Assembly (NCBI RefSeq): GCF_921293095.1
Contig: NW_025791676.1
Location: 1 to 64,000 of the forward strand
Source: Ischnura elegans
Lineage: Eukaryota > Arthropoda > Insecta > Odonata > Coenagrionidae
Direction: 5' to 3'
Length of the DNA stretch: 64,000 nucleotides
Shown: positions 31,863 to 42,750 of the stretch, piece by piece
Position numbering within the stretch: position 1 is the stretch's first letter
Layout: every line of letters begins with the position of its first letter
Position numbers and translations under genes: made by a program
The notes under the pieces: model-generated
The model's database searches: none
Seen by the model: only the letters and a program-made list of their open reading frames with translations
Told to the model about the DNA's origin: nothing

Positions 31863-31922
31863 TATAAAAAGAAAGCAGAACGTGGCGCAACCACGACTCT
31901 GCCGGTTTAAGGACCATAACGC
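31863..31922 (+). pseudogene. Remnant H4-like promoter and truncated gene, divergent from H3
   Basis: TATAAAAA (31863-31870) is followed by GCAACCACGACTCT, nearly the same as the start region of the intact H4 gene (GCAACCACGATTCT at 36947-36960). No H4 coding sequence follows. Instead TTTAAGGACCATAA (31907-31920) resembles the 3' half of the H4 stem-loop region (TTTTCAGGACCATAG). I read this as the H4 partner of a divergent H3/H4 pair that lost its coding region, possibly when LINE C inserted. The stem-loop part is the weaker evidence. Confidence 0.5.
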
Positions 31923-31955
31923 TTGATCCGTTGTCTTTTATACCATACCAGTAAT

Positions 31956-32026
31956 ATCGTACCATTTCGGAGCGTGTTGATTCGTGCTGCCGACCAGGGT
32001 ACGGAATCGTACCATTTCGGAGCGTG
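31956..32026 (+). repeat. Two 21-bp direct repeats at the LINE C 5' end
   Basis: Two copies begin ATCGTACCATTTCGGAGC at 31956 and 32006. The first, with two further upstream bases, is the exact reverse complement of the H1 leader sequence at 18624-18644. They could be internal promoter monomers or reiterated target sequence. Confidence 0.75.
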
Positions 32027-32116
32027 CTCTCGGAGAAAAATTTTGCTCGCCAAAATTTATTATATACGCTGGGTACGGGCCACCACCCGGCCAGCGCGCC
32101 ATAGGCGTCGCAAAGA

Positions 32117-33739
32117 ATGGCCAGTCTCACTGCCGTGACCCCTGAGGTCACCCGAATAATGGCGTTAGCCAAGCAGCAAAGCCTTATGGCTATTTCAGCT
32201 GCACCTTCGGCACCTGCCGTCAACCAGGAGTCTCCTGAACCTCTCCCATGCCAACTGGCCACCACTTCATCCTTTTCGGCCGTTCCCGGAGGCGCCGTTG
32301 CTGCCCCTGATGCTGCCCCTGAGCCCATCCCTGCCACCCCTGACGTCCAGCCGTCCGCCAGCTCATCCGCCATCCCAGCCCTGATGTCGCTGCCATCACC
32401 AACCGCAGCGGCAGCCGCCAAATTCGCCCGCCAGGCCCTAAAGGACCCAAGAAGGGCCAAAACCACCTCTTCGGCGGTAAGTACTGTCCTCCCTCTCGCA
32501 CCAACAATGCCGCTTAACAATTCACAAACACCGCATGACCAAGAGAACGAGGGCTTCACCCCCGTTCATAGAAAAAAGGCCGCTAGGTTAGGAGGGCGCC
32601 TAACGCCAACGGCCCAGGTGAATATAGCAAATCAATTCCAGCCAATTGCTGACAATTCCGATAATAATGTATCAACTGAATTACCTAAGACACCCAAAAT
32701 GCCTCTAATTAATGTATACGGTGTTTCCGAGTGGGTTCCGTTATACGAGGCGCTATCGGCTGCACTTGTCGTGCCGCCAAAGTGCCGCTTGAGAGGCCCT
32801 AACACCGTGGCCATCAACACCGCGTCGCCACCTGACTACAACAAGGCCAGGAAGATTCTGCAGGAGAGGGGACTGGAATTCACCTCATACCAGGCAGCCG
32901 ATGACCGACTGACCGAGTATTGCTTCAGGGACATCCTGAGTAACACCCCAGCTGAGGCTGTTAAGGAGGCCTTAGAGAAAAAGGGCTTCAAACCGAAGTC
33001 TGTGGTGCAGCTGTCAACAACGCGGCCCACTCGGAATGACAAGAGTAATGGTATTAACTCTGTTCCCCGGCGCCTCACGCCAGTTTATCACGTTATTTTT
33101 ACGCGAGAGTCACAAAACATTAATCTTGAAGTACCGTTTTATTTGCTTGGTATGCGAGTAAAAGTGTCTCCTTTCCAAAAGTCTAAAGGCGTGCTCCAGT
33201 GCCACAAGTGTCAGGGTTTCGGGCATAGCAAAAACTATTGCAACATTCGGCCACGTTGTGTCAAGTGCGCCGGACCGCATGAGACGGCCGTATGTATAAA
33301 AGACAGCCGCACTCCCGCTAAGTGTGTAAATTGCTGTGGTGACCACACAGCCAGTTACCGCGGCTGCAAAGCTTTTAAGTTTGCGCAGGCGCAGAAATTG
33401 GCTCGCGAAAAAAAGAATTCCCAAGGATCAGCCCGAGGGATCGCTTTTCAACCCGCTCCCATTCCTACCTTCAACCCTTGGTCACGAAGTCCCGAAAAGG
33501 ACCAAGATGGCTACCCCTCTCTAACCCAGCCTCGCCCAAGACCTACTCCCACTGTACCCCAGCCGGCATCCGCCGACACTCAATCTTGCCCGACCCAACA
33601 ACCCGCAAATACTTCCTCCGACAACCTTTTCACCTTCTTCTTGACCATCAGTGATCAATTGAGTCTTCTAAAGACGACCAATGAGAAGAAATTGTTTCTT
33701 CTCAGGCAGATGTGCGCACTGCTCGAGAATGACAATTAA
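32117..33739 (+). CDS. LINE C ORF1: CCHC zinc-knuckle protein
   Basis: A 540-aa ORF1 protein with an Ala/Pro/Ser-rich N-terminus (1-145), a folded middle (about 195-355, with EWVPLYEALSAALVVP and DYNKARKILQERGLEF), and three knuckles: CHKCQGFGHSKNYC (362-375), CVKCAGPHETAVC (381-393) and CVNCCGDHTASYRGC (403-417). It is the likely RNA chaperone of the element. The architecture matches LINE A ORF1 but the sequence is clearly different. ORF1 ends 11 nt beyond the probable ORF2 start, so translation may be coupled. Confidence 0.9.
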   Translation: MASLTAVTPEVTRIMALAKQQSLMAISAAPSAPAVNQESPEPLPCQLATTSSFSAVPGGAVAAPDAAPEPIPATPDVQPSASSSAIPALMSLPSPTAAAAAKFARQALKDPRRAKTTSSAVSTVLPLAPTMPLNNSQTPHDQENEGFTPVHRKKAARLGGRLTPTAQVNIANQFQPIADNSDNNVSTELPKTPKMPLINVYGVSEWVPLYEALSAALVVPPKCRLRGPNTVAINTASPPDYNKARKILQERGLEFTSYQAADDRLTEYCFRDILSNTPAEAVKEALEKKGFKPKSVVQLSTTRPTRNDKSNGINSVPRRLTPVYHVIFTRESQNINLEVPFYLLGMRVKVSPFQKSKGVLQCHKCQGFGHSKNYCNIRPRCVKCAGPHETAVCIKDSRTPAKCVNCCGDHTASYRGCKAFKFAQAQKLAREKKNSQGSARGIAFQPAPIPTFNPWSRSPEKDQDGYPSLTQPRPRPTPTVPQPASADTQSCPTQQPANTSSDNLFTFFLTISDQLSLLKTTNEKKLFLLRQMCALLENDN

Positions 33740-36401
33740 TCGACTCGGCGGTATTAACTTATTCTGTTGGAATTGCAACGGTATCCGACGCCGCCAACAG
33801 GAGTTTCTAAATTTCATAAATTCTGGCACTTTTGATGTGATCGCCCTTCAGGAGACGCATCTAATTCCCTCACAACATATTCATATTCCCAATTTCAAAC
33901 TCTATCGGCGTGATCGCTCGAACCGTAGCGGTGGAGTGTTGATCGCAGTAAAATCCACCATCAAACATAAAGCACTGCCTTCGCATGCCTTTAGCACATT
34001 AGAAACCATTGGTATTTCTATTCCTACTCCAACGGGCGATTTTTATATGTATTCTGTTTACCAACCCGCGGCCAAACCTCTCCAGCGTGACGAAGTTTGT
34101 TTCTTGTTATCCGCCGACGAAAAAATCATCGCTGCAGGCGACTGGAATGCAAAGCATGTAGATTGGGGCTGTCAACGCACTAACGCGCGTGGGACGATTC
34201 TTAACAGTTTCGTCTCTGATGGCGCGTGTAATGTCGAAGTGCCGCTCACGGCGACACACGTTGATTCCTTTGGCAACATGGATATTCTCGATCTCTGCGT
34301 GACAAAAAATATCCACCGAATTTCTACTCCCAAAGTAATTGACGATCTTTCCAGCGACCACTTCCCGATCCAAATGCATGTTTGGTGTTCGCCTGAAGAG
34401 TTCACTCCGTCACCTTCAGTGAAAACCAATTGGCAATTTTTTGTCAATCATTCTAACGATTCCTTTTCCCAAATTCCAATCCCAACCTTAGCCACCCCTG
34501 ATGCAATTGACGCGCATGTCGAGTTAATAACATCTAAACTCCTTGACGCCCATGCCCTTGCTTCCCTTCCATACTTCCGGCCACCGGCCGATCCAAATAT
34601 CCTTCCTGACCATATCCTTGAACTCATGAAGGAACGAAACCGAATGCGTAGACGATGGATTCGGAGACATGACGTTACTGACAGAAAACTTTACAATTTT
34701 CTTGCCGCTCGAGTGAAGCAAGAAATTGCACGACATCGTAGGGAATTATGGATGAACAAAATTAATTCTCTTTCTGTTGACGACAACTCCATTTGGAAGT
34801 TGGCGCGTTCCCTGACTAAAAAAGGGCCGTTTCAGGTTCCTTTGCGACAAAATGACATGTTCATCCATGACGCTAAGGACAAAGCAGAGATCTTAGCTGA
34901 CGCCTTTCAGGCCACAATGACACTAAAAGCTGATTGGTCGGTGACTGACGACGACCAAGAAGCAGAAATAGAGTATTCAGCACTTGCAAATACTCCTACT
35001 CCTCCATTCATTCCTGCGACTGAGACTGAATTGAGATTACTCATCAAGTATCTCAATCCAAGAAAAGCGTCTGGACTCGACGAGGTGTCGAACAGACAGC
35101 TGATGAATGCACCAAGACCTGTCATTCTCCATCTCCTAGCGCTGTTTAATAACTGCATGGCCGCCAGTTATTTTCCATCTGCATGGAAAGCAGCGCGCTT
35201 AGTCCTCATTCCTAAACCCGGCAAAGACCCTTCCATTCCTCTAAACCGCCGCCCAATTTCCTTACTTTCGAACATCTCAAAAATGTTCGAAAAAATCATC
35301 AAAACCCGTCTCGACCTTTACTTACGGACAAATGACGTTCTCCGCCCGGAGCAAATGGGATTCCGTAAAGGAATCTCAACTTTGCACCAAGTCCTAAGAC
35401 TAGCTGAATTTGTTGCCCAAGGTTATCAACGCCGTATGTATACGGCAGTGGTTTACCTCGATGTCGCCAAGGCCTTCGATCAAGTGTGGCACAAGGGCCT
35501 AATTCTTAAGCTTTGCAGGGCAAACATTCCGCCCGATCTCTTGAAACTCATACAGAGTTTCCTGCACGAGAGAATATTCCAGGTAGCTGAAAGCGGTGAA
35601 TTGTCGCAAGCGAGAGAAACAAACTGTGGCGTTCCCCAGGGCGCCATTTTGTCACCAACAATCTTCAACCTCTATGTCAATGACCTTCCTTCTTCTCCAC
35701 AAACTCAAACTTTCATGTTTGCCGATGATACCGCAATAGCGGCTCAATCCTGGAGCGGCATTTACGCTTTGCGTAAACTTCAAACCCATCTTTCTCTTCT
35801 TGAAAAGTGGACTGTTTCGTCGAAGATGACAATCAACGCTGCCAAAAGCAGTCTTGTCGTCTTTCAACGACGAAAAAAACCTATTTCCAATTCCCTTACC
35901 TTTAATTCCTGCAAAGTACCAATGGTTTCAAAACACAAATTCTTAGGGTTACATTTCGACTCCAAATTACTCTGGTCCGCGCACGTAAAGCAAGCCTTGA
36001 AATCAGCAACAGCAACTAGGATAGCTCTTAGTTGCTTTCTAAATTCGCGATCTGCGATCGCTAGAAAGGACAAGGTGACGCTGTACAAATCCTACATTCG
36101 ACCTCGGCTGCTTTACGGGTGCGAAGTGTTCGGCAGCACTTCCCTTACGAATATCAAACGCTTAGAAACATTCCAAAATCGTACTCTGCGCTACATCACA
36201 AACCAACGTAGACTCATACCAATTACCGAAATAAGACGCGCTCACAAGGTACCCAAGATACACGAGTTCATCAAGTCACAAGCTGTGCGACTTCAGAACT
36301 CCCTTTCACGCAACCCGCTCACAAAAACTCTATGGGATTACCCAGTACATTTTAAACGCTTCAAAAGCTACAGACTTCCAAAAGAAATATTATTTCGCTA
36401 A
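33729..36401 (+). CDS. LINE C ORF2: AP-endonuclease and reverse transcriptase
   Basis: An 890-aa protein from the ATG that overlaps the ORF1 end (MTINRLGG); an in-frame ATG at 33681 exists, but the extra residues align with nothing in LINE A. The endonuclease motifs CWNCNGI, LQETHL, GDWNAK and SDHFPI are present. The RT shows RPISLLSNISKMFEKI, VVYLDVAKAFDQVWH, CGVPQGAILSPTIFN and the catalytic FADD (Phe in place of the Tyr in A/B). No RNase H is visible. The frame is intact. It is a Jockey-clade polymerase protein that would carry out target-primed reverse transcription. Confidence 0.94.
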   Translation: MTINRLGGINLFCWNCNGIRRRQQEFLNFINSGTFDVIALQETHLIPSQHIHIPNFKLYRRDRSNRSGGVLIAVKSTIKHKALPSHAFSTLETIGISIPTPTGDFYMYSVYQPAAKPLQRDEVCFLLSADEKIIAAGDWNAKHVDWGCQRTNARGTILNSFVSDGACNVEVPLTATHVDSFGNMDILDLCVTKNIHRISTPKVIDDLSSDHFPIQMHVWCSPEEFTPSPSVKTNWQFFVNHSNDSFSQIPIPTLATPDAIDAHVELITSKLLDAHALASLPYFRPPADPNILPDHILELMKERNRMRRRWIRRHDVTDRKLYNFLAARVKQEIARHRRELWMNKINSLSVDDNSIWKLARSLTKKGPFQVPLRQNDMFIHDAKDKAEILADAFQATMTLKADWSVTDDDQEAEIEYSALANTPTPPFIPATETELRLLIKYLNPRKASGLDEVSNRQLMNAPRPVILHLLALFNNCMAASYFPSAWKAARLVLIPKPGKDPSIPLNRRPISLLSNISKMFEKIIKTRLDLYLRTNDVLRPEQMGFRKGISTLHQVLRLAEFVAQGYQRRMYTAVVYLDVAKAFDQVWHKGLILKLCRANIPPDLLKLIQSFLHERIFQVAESGELSQARETNCGVPQGAILSPTIFNLYVNDLPSSPQTQTFMFADDTAIAAQSWSGIYALRKLQTHLSLLEKWTVSSKMTINAAKSSLVVFQRRKKPISNSLTFNSCKVPMVSKHKFLGLHFDSKLLWSAHVKQALKSATATRIALSCFLNSRSAIARKDKVTLYKSYIRPRLLYGCEVFGSTSLTNIKRLETFQNRTLRYITNQRRLIPITEIRRAHKVPKIHEFIKSQAVRLQNSLSRNPLTKTLWDYPVHFKRFKSYRLPKEILFR

Positions 36402-37292
<891 letters not shown>

Positions 37293-37348
37293 ATTTCCAT
37301 CGTGGCAGCAGCCCATTACATCTGGCAGCTGCATCATCGAATAACAAA

Positions 37349-37364
37349 GGTCCTTTTCAGGACC
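37349..37364 (+). terminator. H4 mRNA 3' stem-loop
   Basis: GGTCCTTTTCAGGACC, a canonical histone stem-loop. Confidence 0.96.
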
Positions 37365-37385
37365 ATAGAACATGCAGGATATTAT

Positions 37386-37398
37386 TTGCCATTGCTTA
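37386..37398 (+). promoter_or_regulatory. H4 downstream element
   Basis: TTGCCATTGCTTA starts 22 nt after the stem-loop. It is shared with H1, H3 and H2B and is a likely U7 pairing site. No clear second hairpin precedes it here. Confidence 0.6.
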
Positions 37399-38263
37399 AA
37401 CACGTCGCAATCACAGAAATGTGATGTCAACGATAACAAATGAAATATCAGGTAATGATGGAGTGTAAATAAAAGAACATCAATGGAATACAACTTATTT
37501 TGTCACTAATCACAAAATTAAGTAAGTTATTATGCTATTAAACCTAATACGTTCATCCATACTGAAAGTTCATTTAGTAAACTGCTGAGGGACGATCAAT
37601 GTGTTTTTTTTATCCATCCAAGTTAAGCGACTTCAACAATAATGGTCGCTCAGTGTTCCATTCCCAGTACTAATTGTTGCAGTTTCAAGCGGCACAAGCC
37701 GTTGCCATTGTCGTCTATTGATAGTGTGTTGCGTTACTTAGCAACGACCAAATGCCTTCATCGCTTTTGTAACAATTCTTCGGCCGAATGCGGTGATTGT
37801 GACATATTGTTAGACATCGCCTATCAGTTACTTAGAAACGCACTGCTGCCAACATATTTTAAATTTGCTACATAGTATCGCGACTTTTTTGCTACTTTGG
37901 ATATCCATTCAAATGTGTTCCTTGACACATTGTTATGCATCATTAATTAAGAAACGCACAGCTGCCACAATGTTTTCAAATTTCTACATAGTAGCGCTAC
38001 GTTTTCCTTGCATTGCATATCATTTCCACTGTTTTACTTTTTCACAGCGAAGCTATACTAGATCAACAATTTTTTCCCTTCATTACACTTCACCCGTCAA
38101 TATTATTAAATGTATTATAATTATCTACAAGCATTACTACTTGACAACTCGATTCACCTACATGACAAATGGAAAGTAATTTCTAGACTATTTTTCGTGC
38201 GTATTTTGGGAAGTATACCAATTTTTGACATAGTCGTAAGACTGACAGACCTTGATGGTTTGC
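37399..38263. other. H4-H2A convergent intergenic region
   Basis: About 860 bp of AT-rich spacer. Two small open frames (37642-37875 and 37865-38179) have no recognisable domain. I see nothing else. Confidence 0.65.
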
Positions 38264-38279
38264 GGTCCTAAAAAGGACC
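38264..38279 (-). terminator. H2A mRNA 3' stem-loop
   Basis: The minus strand reads GGTCCTTTTTAGGACC, a histone stem-loop with one loop variation (TTA for TCA). Unlike the other four genes, no clear CCATTGCTTA follows; only GTCTTACG lies at a similar distance. Confidence 0.93.
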
Positions 38280-38310
38280 ATTTTTTATTATCTTCCAAGA
38301 AAGAGATCGC

Positions 38311-38903
<593 letters not shown>

Positions 38904-39275
38904 ATGCCACCCAAGACTAGCGGAAAGGCTGCCAAGAAGGCCGGCAAGGCCCAGAAGAACATCTCCAAGGGAGACAAGAAGAAGAAGCGCAGGAGGAAGG
39001 AGAGCTACGCAATCTACATCTACAAGGTGTTGAAGCAGGTCCACCCTGACACCGGTATCTCCTCCAAGGCCATGAACATCATGAACTCCTTCGTCAACGA
39101 CATCTTCGAGAGGATCGCCGCCGAGGCTTCCCGTCTCGCTCACTACAACAAGCGCTCCACCATCACCTCCAGGGAGGTGCAGACCGCCGTCAGGCTCCTG
39201 CTCCCCGGTGAACTGGCCAAGCACGCCGTGTCTGAGGGCACCAAGGCTGTGACCAAGTACACCAGCTCCAAGTAA
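38904..39275 (+). CDS. H2B: Histone H2B
   Basis: A complete 123-aa H2[21 protein letters not shown] to AVTKYTSSK, with the [10 protein letters not shown] basic stretch and the histone fold ([20 protein letters not shown]). The C-terminal AVTKY holds the conserved ubiquitinated lysine region. It dimerises with H2A. Intronless, with its TATA 54 nt upstream of the ATG and a 3' stem-loop 21 nt after the stop. Confidence 0.98.
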   Translation: MPPKTSGKAAKKAGKAQKNISKGDKKKKRRRKESYAIYIYKVLKQVHPDTGISSKAMNIMNSFVNDIFERIAAEASRLAHYNKRSTITSREVQTAVRLLLPGELAKHAVSEGTKAVTKYTSSK

Positions 39276-39296
39276 ATTACTTGGTAGCGCCCCAAC

Positions 39297-39312
39297 GGCC
39301 CTTTTTAGGGCC
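39297..39312 (+). terminator. H2B mRNA 3' stem-loop
   Basis: GGCCCTTTTTAGGGCC, a histone stem-loop with the TTA variant of the loop. Confidence 0.94.
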
Positions 39313-39315
39313 CTA

Positions 39316-39344
39316 CATCATTCAGTGTGATGTTTCCATTGCTT
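39316..39344 (+). promoter_or_regulatory. H2B downstream element with second hairpin
   Basis: The hairpin CATCA-TTCAGTG-TGATG (39316-39332) runs into TTTCCATTGCTTA (39332-39344), 20 nt after the stem-loop. It is the same pattern as in H1 and H3. Confidence 0.6.
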
Positions 39345-40212
39345 ACTTCAACGACAAAAACGAAGTTCCACTTTAAAATTCACAACGGTAGTCCATATCT
39401 CATTTTTAGTGCTCAGAAGGTCCTAATTTTTATGATTAATCCTTGGTTGCCATAGCAACAGATTGTTGATCATTCATCAGTTATTTCATTCCAACAGTCT
39501 GTGATTGTTGCCGTCGCATTGTCAAAGCGAAGTGTGACGGTGTCTCCGGGCTCTCTCAAATGTTCAAGTTCAAAAGTCGTTTTTCCACGAGCGTAACAGA
39601 TATAATGTTCCCACAAATTAATAATTTATGCAACATTATTTTCTCTTTCCTTATCTTCATGGCAGATGTTTTTCCTTTCCCTCTATCGCGTACATGAATT
39701 TCTACTATCGCTATATGTAAAGTCCTCCGTAACGTCTCCACAGTTCCTCGTTGCATGACAATCCGTCCAGTGCGTTCAAATTTTGTCTACTTGCAGCCGC
39801 ACGAGACGATCGTTAATGTTATTTCCTTGTTATGACAACAAAAGGCACTTTGTTACTCAGAAAACTGGTGGGACAGTTTCTCTTACGTCAAACCGTTTGT
39901 CCGTTATTCCATCATTTTCAGTTCACTCCATATTCCACGTTGGCAGCCCATTGTAATCCATCTTCGAAAGCCTCTACTTTGTCACGGGAGGTCCGCGCTT
40001 CAGCTGTCTTCCTTTCCGCAACATTTATGAAAACTAACTCTTACAGATCCATTTCCGAAACTGATACTTTTGAAATGGAATTTATGCGCCGTTGATGCTC
40101 AATTTCATTCCTGTATGACATTTAACTCCAAATTGTTACAAAGTCAGATAGTGAACTATCGAATCTAATCACCGAATGAGTATAACATTCTTCAAAAGCC
40201 ATACATATCTTC
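39345..40212. other. H2B-5S intergenic region
   Basis: About 870 bp of spacer. No gene recognised; small frames only. Confidence 0.65.
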
Positions 40213-40464
40213 GCCAACGGCCATACCACGTTGAATACACGTGGGGAGTGGACGTGTTTGCGGAGCGCTCCGTGAGTAAGAGAAGCTCGGTTTCGGACGA
40301 ATTCTCGCCCGGCGGATGCCCTTGGCTTCGCCCGGGCTTAGTGCCGGGAAAAAGCGATCGTGTTTTGTTTCTTTGATCGCTGAGCGATCTTTTGAAGCGT
40401 AGTTTTTTGTCTTAATTTCTGCCAGCGGAGCGCGGAAACGCGATCGGGCGCATAATATCCAATT

Positions 40465-41892
40465 ATGCCGGTGGAAAGGAAGAACACAATTTGCATTAAC
40501 TTGCAAAATGTCACGGAATCAGTCACGAGCCTGGAAGTGATGACTTTCATGAAGGAGGTTTTAGAAGCGAAACAAGAACACATCATTGGTATGCAGTTTG
40601 GCCCGTATAGGAGTGCAGCATATATGAAGCTACAGACCGAGGAGCTGATGAGAATGTACTTAGAAGGACATAAGGGGGAGCTGCCCTTCCCATCCAGGGT
40701 CAACCCGAGGGGAATGGCGACAATTGCACCGGCCAGCAAACCCGCTACGTACGTGAGAGTCTGCTATCTTCCCTTTGAAACAGACCACAGTGAGGTATGT
40801 AGAGTCATGGGTCAGTACGGGAAAATAGTTACATCTTTCGAAACAACTTGGGGAGGAGAACACGAGTTCAAAGTTAAAAACGGTCATCGGACATTAAAAA
40901 TGATAATCGAAAAAGATATACCCAATTTTGTGATTATATCGGGTGAAAAGGCCATCATTCACTACGATGGCCAACCGATTACTTGCTCCAGATGTGGCTC
41001 GAAAGAGCATGTGCGCATTAGCTGTCCAAAAATATCATTTGGGAATCAGAGAGGGTATAATGAGGTTTTAAAGGGAACGAATGAAGCAAATGAAATGGAA
41101 CTTGATTTGCCCCAGTTAACGGAAACGTTCGACAGTGAATTTCCCAGCACCAGCAAGCACGCCGTCACTTCTGAGGCGGAAAGGGAGGGGAGTAGAGATA
41201 ACGACAACGAGAAAGCAAAGAAGCATAACAGACGAGGAGGGAGAGGGTCGCGGGCTGGCAGGCAAAGGGGCGGAAACAGTGAAAGTGATTCGGAGAACAA
41301 CTCAGACTCGAGGGGAGAAGAGGGTGTGGTTATGGGAAATGCCACAAAAAAAGTAAAATTGGATGACGGTGATAATCTAAAGAAAGTTGAATCGATGAAT
41401 ATGACGCACCGAGTTGGGGATAAAGGGGTAATTTCATTAGACGAAGGGAAGAGTCAAAAGCGCGTCTTCCCTGACCCGACAGCGGACTCAAGTGAGGACA
41501 GTACAAATGAATGGCTTAAAAGTACAGGCTCATTATCAGAATATGATTCAGACTTCCTTGACAGGGTGGGCAAAGTGTTTGAAAAAAACAAAACAACCTA
41601 TATGAAACAGAATGAGAGGGAAAAGAAAAGTGAGGCCAGAGAAACACGGGGAGGAAAGGGAAAACAAAGGAGTAATGAGGAAGGAAATGAAGTGAAGGGG
41701 GAAAGTAGTTTCGCAAGACCTGAAGACGTCAAGGCTAGTGACACGAGTGTAAAGGTAGTAACTAAAAGCACGACAAAAACAGACAAGAAAAATAGACAGC
41801 CAGGTACGGACTCATCCTCTGAAAGTGACGTATTTAAACGGGAAAAAAAAGCAAGAGTGATGAACGTAATACTTAAAGAAGGGAAGAAATAG
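40465..41892 (+). CDS. LINE D ORF1: RRM-like and single CCHC knuckle protein
   Basis: A 475-aa ORF1-type protein. The N-terminal region (1-90) precedes an RRM-like segment (about 95-165: ATYVRVCYLPFETDHSEV, VIISGEKAIIHYDGQP), then one knuckle CSRCGSKEHVRISC (174-187). Residues 200-475 are highly charged, Ser/Glu/Lys-rich and probably disordered. This resembles ORF1 of several LINE clades that carry an RRM plus CCHC, and differs from the three-knuckle Jockey ORF1 of A, B and C. The likely role is binding element RNA. The frame is intact despite the loss of ORF2, which suggests either recent deletion or a retained function. Confidence 0.8.
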   Translation: MPVERKNTICINLQNVTESVTSLEVMTFMKEVLEAKQEHIIGMQFGPYRSAAYMKLQTEELMRMYLEGHKGELPFPSRVNPRGMATIAPASKPATYVRVCYLPFETDHSEVCRVMGQYGKIVTSFETTWGGEHEFKVKNGHRTLKMIIEKDIPNFVIISGEKAIIHYDGQPITCSRCGSKEHVRISCPKISFGNQRGYNEVLKGTNEANEMELDLPQLTETFDSEFPSTSKHAVTSEAEREGSRDNDNEKAKKHNRRGGRGSRAGRQRGGNSESDSENNSDSRGEEGVVMGNATKKVKLDDGDNLKKVESMNMTHRVGDKGVISLDEGKSQKRVFPDPTADSSEDSTNEWLKSTGSLSEYDSDFLDRVGKVFEKNKTTYMKQNEREKKSEARETRGGKGKQRSNEEGNEVKGESSFARPEDVKASDTSVKVVTKSTTKTDKKNRQPGTDSSSESDVFKREKKARVMNVILKEGKK

Positions 41893-42107
41893 ATCAAAAT
41901 GTAAAGGTTTTCTAATATGTCCTCCGCCAATTGCGGAAATTTTGGTTCTTCATTTGAATGTAGATGGTCTTATTCTATGTTTCTATGTATTTGGGATATT
42001 TTGGTGATAATGATGTAAATGGGTGAACGTCGGTCCCTCATCAAGGGAGGACGATGTAAACGCACAGATGAAAAAGTGTAAATTTGAGGGTATTTAGGTA
42101 TGTGATC

Positions 42108-42181
42108 GGTGGCCTGGTGGATAGGCGCTCGACTCGCGACCAGGAGTGGGCGCGGTCGGGCGTTCGATTCCCCAGGCCTCC
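42108..42181 (+). ncRNA. tRNA-like segment 1 in the LINE D tail
   Basis: GGTGGCCTGGTGGATAGGCG resembles a Pol III A box region, and GGGCGTTCGATTCCCC resembles a B box and T arm. GGCCTGG (42111-42117) and CCAGGCC (42172-42178) could pair as a 7-bp acceptor-like stem. It looks like a SINE-type tRNA-derived head, not a working tRNA gene. Confidence 0.5.
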
Positions 42182-42376
42182 AAAAAAATTTTTACAATGT
42201 ATAAATCTGTCATACAGTAGTAGTAATGAATAAAAATGTTTGAGTTTAATTAAATTGTCAAAAATACGAAGATGACTTCGTAAAAATAATTAAAAACTTT
42301 TGCTCCATTTTGACAAAAAAGAACATGTCTAAGAAGAATTTAGTGCAAAAATTTTGTGTTATGTGCAGCAAGTGAT

Positions 42377-42458
42377 GGTGGCCTGGTGGATCGGCGTTCG
42401 GCCAGTGAGTGGATGAATGGAATGAATGTGGCCGGGCGTTCGAATCCCCAGGCCCCCA
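42377..42458 (+). ncRNA. tRNA-like segment 2 in the LINE D tail
   Basis: A second related segment: GGTGGCCTGGTGGATCGGCG at the start and GGGCGTTCGAATCCCCAGG at the end, with a divergent middle. It is related to segment 1 by duplication and divergence, about 270 bp apart. Confidence 0.5.
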
Positions 42459-42750
42459 ACTAAAAAGAAGAAGAATAATAATGAGTTAATATTTGGTCAA
42501 ACAAAAAATATTTTTGGTATGTTCTGTGATAAATTTTTATATGTTATAATTTTAAAATTCGTAAATGAAAAGACTGTATGATAAATGTATAAAAAAAATG
42601 TTGTAAATCTTGGCAAATAAATACTAATTACTTTGAAAAAAAAAATACACCGGTTCTCGTCCGATCACCGAAGTTAAGCAACGTCGGGCCCGGATAGTAC
42701 TTGGATGGGTGACCGCCTGGGAACACCGGGTGCTGTTGGTATCACTTTTT

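Larger units (their letters stand above)
40234..42650 (+). mobile_element. LINE D, internally deleted non-LTR element in 5S rRNA
   Basis: About 2.4 kb with a 7-bp target duplication AATACAC (40234-40240 and 42644-42650). It has a 5' UTR (40241-40464), an intact ORF1, then only the first codons of ORF2, two tRNA-like segments, an AATAAA-type signal (42616-42621) and a short A-tail. After ORF1 one frame reads ILVLHLNVDGLIL (from 41939), which resembles the first motif of an AP endonuclease, and then stops. The element therefore looks like a 5'-complete copy missing nearly all of ORF2, which would need an enzyme in trans. Its clade is uncertain. Confidence 0.85.
40213..42740 (+). pseudogene. 5S rRNA gene interrupted by LINE D
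   Basis: Nucleotides 1-28 of 5S are at 40213-40240 (GCCAACGGCCATACCACG...) and nucleotides 29-118 at 42651-42740, followed by a T5 Pol III terminator (42746-42750). The parts match the animal 5S consensus closely, better than the variant copy at 8914. The gene was therefore intact until the insertion. The internal Pol III control region lies in the 3' part, so some transcription of that portion cannot be excluded. Confidence 0.9.

Noticed and set aside
31756-32559. A 267-codon minus-strand frame over the H3/H4 promoter and LINE C ORF1
   Set aside because: It crosses promoter elements and the reverse of an Ala/Pro-rich coding region; a shadow frame.
42108-42458. Two functional tRNA genes
   Set aside because: The D and anticodon arms fit poorly, T-stem pairing has mismatches, and both lie in the tail of a LINE; called tRNA-like only.
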